Source of the DNA: JALYJZ01 sp964476895 | GTDB taxonomy: Bacteria; Patescibacteriota; SICC01 | NCBI GenBank assembly: GCA_964476895.1 | Contig: CAYZCS010000041.1 | Coordinates: forward strand, 1-5,875 | Direction of reading: 5' to 3' | Length of the DNA: 5,875 nucleotides | Program-made: the position numbers and the translations under genes | The notes under the pieces: model-generated | Databases searched by the model: none | What the model saw: the letters and a program-made list of their open reading frames with translations, nothing else | What the model was told of the DNA's origin: nothing | Shown here: positions 1 through 4,900 of the stretch, piece by piece | How positions within the stretch are numbered: position 1 is the stretch's first letter | How the letters are laid out: every line of letters begins with the position of its first letter

Positions 1-543
1 GTCACGTACAATCCTCCGCCGGGACCTGCCCCGGCGCCGATTCCAGCGCCCGTCCAGCCGGCTCCCGTGTTCCCGAGTCCGGTCGGCCCCGGTGAGGCCG
101 CTCCGGCGCCGGATCCAGTCCGCGACCTGTTCCTCTCCGTCAGCGGGTCCAGCTCCCGGTCGGTGAAGGTCGGGGAGCCCGTGCGCTTCCAGCTGACCAT
201 CTACGGCGGCCGCGGAGCCTACCAGTTGCGGGTGGACTGGGGTGACGGCACGATCGAGGAGCTGACCGTCGGGCGCGACGGTCAGGTGACGCTGGTGCAC
301 CGGTACGACGAAGCCGGCCGGTTCACCCCGGTCGTGACCGTGACCGACGCCGAGGGCCGCCGTGCCCTGATGTGGTTTGCGGTAGACGTGCGGGAGGCGG
401 AGGGTGGCCCGAGCCCGGCTCCTGCCGAGCAGCCCGACGAGGGCGTGGAGTGGTGGGAGCTGCTGCCGCTCTTCCTGGCGTTCCTGCTCCTGCTCGCCAT
501 AGTGTATCGTCGAAGGAGACACGCCGAACAAGCCGAACAATGA
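1..543 (+). CDS. PKD-domain membrane-anchored surface protein (5' end missing)
   Basis: The reading frame is open from base 1, so the gene begins upstream; 180 C-terminal residues are visible. The GTG at 67 could serve as a start, but the same frame carries a proline/alanine-rich linker on both sides of it, so I treat it as internal. Counting from base 1, residues 1-40 are the Pro/Ala-rich linker and residues about 42-130 form a PKD-like Ig fold. That fold has the hallmark WGDG at 80-83 and, after it, a histidine-arginine-tyrosine, the AGRFTPVVTVTD strand and a final hydrophobic strand. A second short Pro-rich spacer follows. Residues about 151-169 are a strongly hydrophobic helix preceded by EWWE and followed by RRRR, which fits a C-terminal anchor with the basic tail inside the cell. 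PKD domains are usually extracellular and mediate protein or glycan contacts; the specific partner is unknown. The stop overlaps the next start, so the two genes form an operon. Function beyond surface-exposed Ig-like protein cannot be assigned. Confidence 0.85.
   Translation, partial: VTYNPPPGPAPAPIPAPVQPAPVFPSPVGPGEAAPAPDPVRDLFLSVSGSSSRSVKVGEPVRFQLTIYGGRGAYQLRVDWGDGTIEELTVGRDGQVTLVHRYDEAGRFTPVVTVTDAEGRRALMWFAVDVREAEGGPSPAPAEQPDEGVEWWELLPLFLAFLLLLAIVYRRRRHAEQAEQ
540..543 (+). promoter_or_regulatory. ATGA stop/start overlap (translational coupling)
   Basis: The ATG of the second gene (540-542) overlaps the TGA stop of the first (541-543). No Shine-Dalgarno sequence lies at a usable distance: the only purine-rich candidate, AAGGAG at 513-518, is about 21 bases upstream. 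Ribosomes ending the first gene therefore probably restart on the second. This overlap is the main reason for choosing 540 over the in-frame ATGs at 555 and 561. Confidence 0.7.
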
Positions 544-1643
544 AAAGACAGACGATGAACATGATCAACGGACCGAAAGCAGTCGCCCTGGCGGCGTTGC
601 TGGCGCTGATGACGACCGCGGTCTCCGTTCCGGCCGGTCCGGTCGGAGCACAGAGCCCGGTCCCCGGGGAATCGGCGGCGCCCGTTCCGGTGCAGACCGG
701 CGGACTGGCCCCGCCGGTGCCGCAGGACGCCCAGATCGGCCTGAAGGTGGCCCCGGACCGGTATACGGGCACGATCGCGCCGGGCGAGTCCAAGGACGGG
801 GTGGTCGACCTCTTCAACGTCGGGCGCCAGACGCTTCGCATACGCGCGGCCTTCGAGAACGTCCGGATGACGGGCGATGACGGCACGTTGGAGTTCTACG
901 TCGGCGAGAACCCGTTCCGGCTGCATTCGTTCGTGGAATTCCCCGAGGAATCGTTCACGATCGCACCGGGCGAGGCGCGTCGCGTGTCGTTCCGGATTAC
1001 CGTCCCGGAGGGAATCTTCCCGGGCGGCTACTTCGGCAGCATGCTGTTCCGTGCCGTACCGGTCGACGAAGCGGCCGAAGGCACGAGCGTGGCGCAAGGC
1101 GGGCAGGTGGGGACGTTGTTCGTGATCACTGTGTCCGGGGATGCCGATGTGCGCGGCGGGCTGACGGCGTTCGACCTGGCGGAGAGCGGGTTCGGCGGTA
1201 CCAAGGGGTTCGAGGCGGTCTGGAGGAACACGGGGAACACGGACGACCGGCCGCTCGGCGTGGCCTATGAGCCGGAAGGGACGCTCAGGGTCAGGAATAC
1301 GCTCGGCCTGGGCGTGGCGGAGCAGGAAGTGAAAGGTCCGCTGGTATTCCCGGACGCCGAACGACGCCTGGAGGCTTCCGTAGACAAGCCGCTCTGGTTC
1401 GGGCGCTATACGGCCGAATTACGCCTGAAGCCGCCGAGAGGCGGGCAGGAGAGCGTCCGGGAGGTCTCATTCTGGGCGATTTCGCCGCTGGGAGCGGCTT
1501 TGGCGGGCCTGTTCGTACTCGTGCTGGCCGGGTCGGTGCTGTGGATGCGAGGCCGCCGGAAGCACCGTCATCAGCAGGGTGGTCGGGGTCATCAGGACCA
1601 CCAGGAAACCCGCTGGCTGCACGAGGATCGGCCCGGATCCTAG
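540..1643 (+). CDS. secreted, C-terminally anchored Ig-like protein (DUF916/WxL-interacting-like)
   Basis: The 367-residue product starts MKRQTMNMIN and has a signal peptide: a short basic start, a hydrophobic stretch at about 13-30 (AVALAALLALMTTAVSV) and a likely cleavage after VGA at about 37. A Pro-rich spacer (about 39-62) leads to a first beta-sandwich domain at about 66-200. It opens IGLKVAPDRYTGTIAPGES and contains FEFPEESFTIAPGE-like strands (the actual residues at 131-144 are FVEFPEESFTIAPG) and the turn VPEGIFPGGYFGSM. This order of strands, with the 'APGE... I.VP....PG.Y.G' pattern, matches DUF916-type domains, which resemble pilus-chaperone Ig folds. In Firmicutes such proteins bind WxL surface proteins. 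A second Ig-like domain spans about 203-312. A membrane helix at about 315-335 is followed by a basic, His-rich tail (RGRRKHRHQQ...). It is translated from the overlapping start of the PKD gene. A longer version starting at 372 would place about 56 unrelated Arg/Pro/Gly-rich residues ahead of the signal peptide, so I reject it. Binding partner unknown; a role in assembling or anchoring surface proteins is inferred. Confidence 0.88.
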   Translation: MKRQTMNMINGPKAVALAALLALMTTAVSVPAGPVGAQSPVPGESAAPVPVQTGGLAPPVPQDAQIGLKVAPDRYTGTIAPGESKDGVVDLFNVGRQTLRIRAAFENVRMTGDDGTLEFYVGENPFRLHSFVEFPEESFTIAPGEARRVSFRITVPEGIFPGGYFGSMLFRAVPVDEAAEGTSVAQGGQVGTLFVITVSGDADVRGGLTAFDLAESGFGGTKGFEAVWRNTGNTDDRPLGVAYEPEGTLRVRNTLGLGVAEQEVKGPLVFPDAERRLEASVDKPLWFGRYTAELRLKPPRGGQESVREVSFWAISPLGAALAGLFVLVLAGSVLWMRGRRKHRHQQGGRGHQDHQETRWLHEDRPGS

Positions 1644-1689
1644 ATTAGGACACGGACCGATCCAAGCTGGCTCCAGGTGCGGTAAGTCA
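1644..1689 (+). other. short intergenic segment without a clear terminator
   Basis: After the stop of the Ig-like gene there are about 46 bases before the next promoter. The only stem is a 5-bp TCCTA/TAGGA hairpin (1638-1650) over the stop codon, with no T-run after it, which is too weak to call a terminator. Read-through from the two-gene operon into the giant gene is therefore possible in addition to the dedicated promoter. Confidence 0.5.
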
Positions 1690-1718
1690 TTGACAAAATG
1701 GCTTGGTTGTGCTATGAT
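1690..1718 (+). promoter_or_regulatory. strong extended -10 sigma70-type promoter
   Basis: A perfect -35 box TTGACA (1690-1695) is followed by a 17-bp spacer and a -10 box TATGAT (1713-1718; one mismatch to TATAAT). TGC at 1710-1712 supplies the extended -10 TGn element. The expected transcription start is an A near 1725. The surroundings are AT-rich: bases 1681-1740 contain 23 G or C out of 60 by hand count, against neighbours well above 60 percent. The promoter points into the giant gene. It also covers an in-frame ATG at 1698, which would lie upstream of the transcription start and so could not be used from this promoter. Confidence 0.85.
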
Positions 1719-1726
1719 TCTTTAAT

Positions 1727-1774
1727 TTTCCGGAAACTGCAGTCCGGGAAATACGGGCGACGGGCCCGGGAAAC
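1727..1774 (+). repeat. three CCGG(G)AAA direct repeats and a TTTCCGGAAA palindrome in the leader
   Basis: Just after the predicted transcription start there is a perfect 10-bp palindrome, TTTCCGGAAA (1727-1736). Its right half begins a series of similar words: CCGGAAAC (1730-1737), CCGGGAAAT (1744-1752) and CCGGGAAAC (1766-1774). Their position, immediately downstream of a strong promoter and before the start codon, would suit an operator or an mRNA element controlling translation. The spacing (14 and 22 bases) is not regular, so chance in GC-rich DNA cannot be excluded. Confidence 0.4.
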
Positions 1775-1793
1775 AAACACACAACGCAAGCAC

Positions 1794-1928
1794 GTGCGCA
1801 TCCCACGCCCACATAGACGGCTCCACGGCATCCCGCTCCGGCGGCTTTCCCGGTCAGTATTCCTGCTTGGCGTGCTGATGGCGATCGGCCTGCTCACGGC
1901 GGTCGCGCCGGCGCCCAACACGGCCGCG
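1794..1928 (+). other. signal peptide of the giant protein
   Basis: From GTG 1794 the first 22 residues contain seven Arg and two His (RIPRPHRRLHG..., RRLSR). They are followed by the hydrophobic core FLLGVLMAIGLLTAV (residues 23-37), then APAPNTAA and the start of the mature domain, INKQ. Cleavage most likely falls after TAA (residue 45). The n-region is longer than in most Sec signals. This supports export and argues that the true start is at or close to 1794. Confidence 0.75.
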
Positions 1929-4900
1929 ATCAACAAGCAGGTGAACTTCCAGGGCCGGCTGACCGACTCGGCGGGGAACATCGTGGGCGACGGCGACTAC
2001 AACATGGAGTTCAAGCTCCATAACCACGCCACGAATACGGGCGGCGGGCAGGGGGCCTGTTCCGGATCCTGTCTCTGGGTAGAGACCCGGACCAGCACCA
2101 GCAAGGTGACCGTCTCACGCGGACTCTTCTCGATCCAGCTCGGCGAAGTGGCGAGCCTGGCCGGCGTGGACTTCAGCCAGGACCCGATCTACCTCTCGGT
2201 GCGGATCGGTGGTACCGGCACCGCTTCGTGGGATAGCGAAATGACGCCCCGGCACCGGCTCGGCGCCGCGCCGCAGGCGATCGAGGCGGACCATGCCGCG
2301 ACCGCGGACTCCGCGACGACGGCGACGACCGCTGGCGATGCCGACACGCTGGACGGCCAGCACGGCAGCTTCTACCAGAACGCGACGAACATCAACGCCG
2401 GCACGCTAGCGGACGGGCGGCTTTCCAGTAACGTGGCGTTACAGAACGCATCGAATAACTTTACCCAATCGCAGACGATCAGTGCGAACGGCGGCAAGAC
2501 GACGCTTGCCTTGACGAACACAGGGACGGATACGGGAATCACGTTTGGCGGGGATGCTAACCTTTATCGCTCGTCGTCCGATGTGCTGAGAACGGATAGT
2601 GTGCTTGTTGTGGGGAACACAGGTACTGCTGGGCAGATTCAGCTCGCCCGCGCCAGCGACGGAGTGGCAAATTTCTTTATTACTCATGAAGCCAATGGCG
2701 AAGCCACGTTTCGTAACCATAGCGGTGGCAGTTTCTACACATGGCACACTAATATTTCTGGCTCTGTAGCCGAACGGATGCAGTTGTCTAATGCCGGACA
2801 GTTGCAGTTGAATGTACAGGGCTCGACCGGCGGTCTGCTGATCGGCGGAGATACTAACCTCTACCGCTCCGGTGCCAACGTGCTAGAAACGGATGGTCGC
2901 CTCAACGCAGGATCGTATTTAGATGCAATGCACGGTACCGCTAATTCAGTAATACTTGGCTGGAATGGTGCTGCCGCAGCTCCTGCGATATCTTTTGGGT
3001 CGGCGCGGGACACCAACCTCTACCGCGACTCCGCTAATATACTAAAAACAGACGACAGTTTCATAGTAGGAGCTACGGGCTCTAACGCACTGCAGGTAGG
3101 CACTAGTTCTACTGGAGCAGAGACTACGCTGGCGAATTTTGCCAACGGACGAGCTTACTTTGGCTACGATCCAAGTGTGTCAGCCAGCGCTTTAATCCGA
3201 GGTGGGTCTGGCAAGGCTATCCGGTTTGAAGTAGATAACTCTACATATGCCGGGCAATTTAATACGTCTGGACAATTACAATTAGCCGTACAGGGGTCTG
3301 CTGGCGGCTTAACGATAGGCGGAGATACCAACCTCTACCGTCCAGCTGCGAATGTGCTAAAGACCGACGACGACTTCCATGCGCCACTAGTCCGCGCCTA
3401 CTCGCTCGGTACGCAGGAAACGGGGGGGCAGGACGTCTTCCTGGATTACAGCACGGGAGGAAATCTATACTTCCGTGAAGCCGGCGGCAGTGCTTTCGGA
3501 CGTTTCAATGCTTCCAACCAACTGGAATTCGGGACCGGCGGGACGTTTGACACCAACCTCTACCGCAATACCTCCAACGAGCTGAAGACCGATGACGCGT
3601 TTACTGTTGGCACGTTAGGATCCGGCGGCAACGTAGCCCTTTGTTCCAACGGAGGCCAGATCAGCACCTGTAGCGTGCAGCCGGACATCACCCGTCGGCA
3701 ATCGGCCAATGACGGCGGCAACCCGTCTTCGGCGACGTTCGGGTCGACTCCCGAGGAGGGGAACCTCCTGGTCGCGACTTCGTTCGCCCGGACAGGTACG
3801 AGCATCGGCAACATCTCAGGCAGCGGCTGGACGGTCCGCGTGGATCGCGACACTTCGTTCGGCGATGCGAGCTTCCGCCGGTCACTCAAGATCTGGACGA
3901 AAATCGCAGGGGCGTCGGAACCGACCAACGTACAGGTGGACGGTACCGACAACCTGCTCCTGATCGAGGAGTTCAAGGGCCAAGTGCCGACCGAATTCTC
4001 GTTCCTTGAAGCGGCATCGAATGACAACGGCGCGACCGAGGATGCTACGTCCATCGCGACCGGTACTACCGGTTCCACCAGCGGCGACGTGGTCGCCATC
4101 GGTATCGCCGCCGCGCGGCTTAATAACGCACCTGACCCGGACTTCAGTTTCTCCTCGCTCGATCTCGAAGACGAGCTGCGGATCAGCGAAGGCGGTGTCA
4201 GTCGCCTCATCGAGACGGCGTATATAGAGGACTCCACGACCGGTACGAAATCATCGACAGCTTCTTCGCCGGTCAACGAGAACACGGGTCTGTCCGCGGC
4301 GATCCTCGTGTTCTCCACCAGCGGGGATGCCACCGGCTCAAGCACGGCGACGCTGCAATCCGCATATGACCTCGGCAGCATCATCAACACGACCGACGGA
4401 CGGGACATTTCGTTCACGCTCGCGGACACCACGACGGACGCCGACTTCCTGGTAGATATCGCCTCGGGCTCCACCGGCCGGTTCGCCGTTCAAGCGGCGG
4501 GGACGGATACGTTCAGCGTCGGCGCTACCGGCACGGCGTTGTTCCAAAACTCTGTCGACTCTGCCACCGCCTTCCAGATCCAGGATCAAGACAGTAATGA
4601 GTTATTTGTCGCGGACACCGATAACATGCGGATCGGCATAGGGACTGACGCCCCCACAGCTCGTTTGCATGTTGTAGCCCCCAGCGGCAACACCGATCAG
4701 CTTATACATCTTTACGACGACGCAGACGAGCGTTTCCGGGTTTCTTCATCCGGATTGACTAAAATAATATTCGATGTAGGTTCGGTCCTTTTCTCAACCC
4801 CAAACAGCCGCCCGTCTATAGTATTTGAAAACTCCAGTGGTGGTGGAGATGTTAGGATCAGGCAGACCGGTTCAAGCGGCGGCTTTGGAGTATGTACAAA

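Larger units (their letters stand above)
2544..3602 (+). repeat. five DTNLYR... L+TDD repeats with variable inserts
   Basis: A unit of about 20 residues with the pattern G-G-D-T-N-L-Y-R, three to four variable residues, N-x-L-K-T-D-D occurs at 2547-2600 (GGDANLYRSSSDVLRTD), 2844-2900 (GGDTNLYRSGANVLETD), 3003-3062 (ARDTNLYRDSANILKTDD), 3318-3377 (GGDTNLYRPAANVLKTDD) and 3546-3602 (FDTNLYRNTSNELKTDD). Copy-to-copy spacing varies (about 297, 159, 315 and 225 bases), so the array consists of conserved anchors separated by changeable inserts. The 18 bases coding DTNLYR are identical at 3009 and 3549. Such motifs occur in fibre-like proteins, probably as beta-hairpin building blocks; the exact fold is not known to me. 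Confidence 0.85.

Noticed and set aside
372..539. Upstream extension of the Ig-like gene to an ATG at 372
   Set aside because: The extra residues are Arg/Pro/Gly-rich, overlap the PKD gene in another frame, and would put a hydrophilic stretch before a clear signal peptide. ATG 540 with the ATGA overlap is better.
282..1097. Long open frames on the - strand opposite the first two genes
   Set aside because: They are Arg/His/Ser-rich by-products of GC-rich coding DNA. The + strand frames have signal peptides, Ig-fold patterns and membrane helices.
1486..1503. GCCGCT/AGCGGC hairpin followed by TTT, terminator-like
   Set aside because: It lies within the Ig-like gene, coding the start of the membrane helix. 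The T-run is only three bases and GC-rich sequence follows.
1638..1650. TCCTA/TAGGA hairpin over the stop of the Ig-like gene
   Set aside because: Only five base pairs, AT-containing, and no T-tract; too weak for an intrinsic terminator.
1698..1793. ATG 1698 as start of the giant gene
   Set aside because: It sits between the -35 and -10 boxes, before the predicted transcription start, and would place 54 residues ahead of the hydrophobic core. It would be reconsidered if transcription begins upstream.
2544..3602. CRISPR or tandem DNA repeat array
   Set aside because: Repeat spacing is irregular, the copies are imperfect at DNA level and preserved at protein level, and the frame runs through them; these are coding repeats.
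3560..4474. A 304-codon open frame on the - strand
   Set aside because: It lies entirely opposite the giant gene, has low-complexity Ser/Val/Arg composition with no recognisable domain, and the + strand frame here contains clear repeats and domain motifs.
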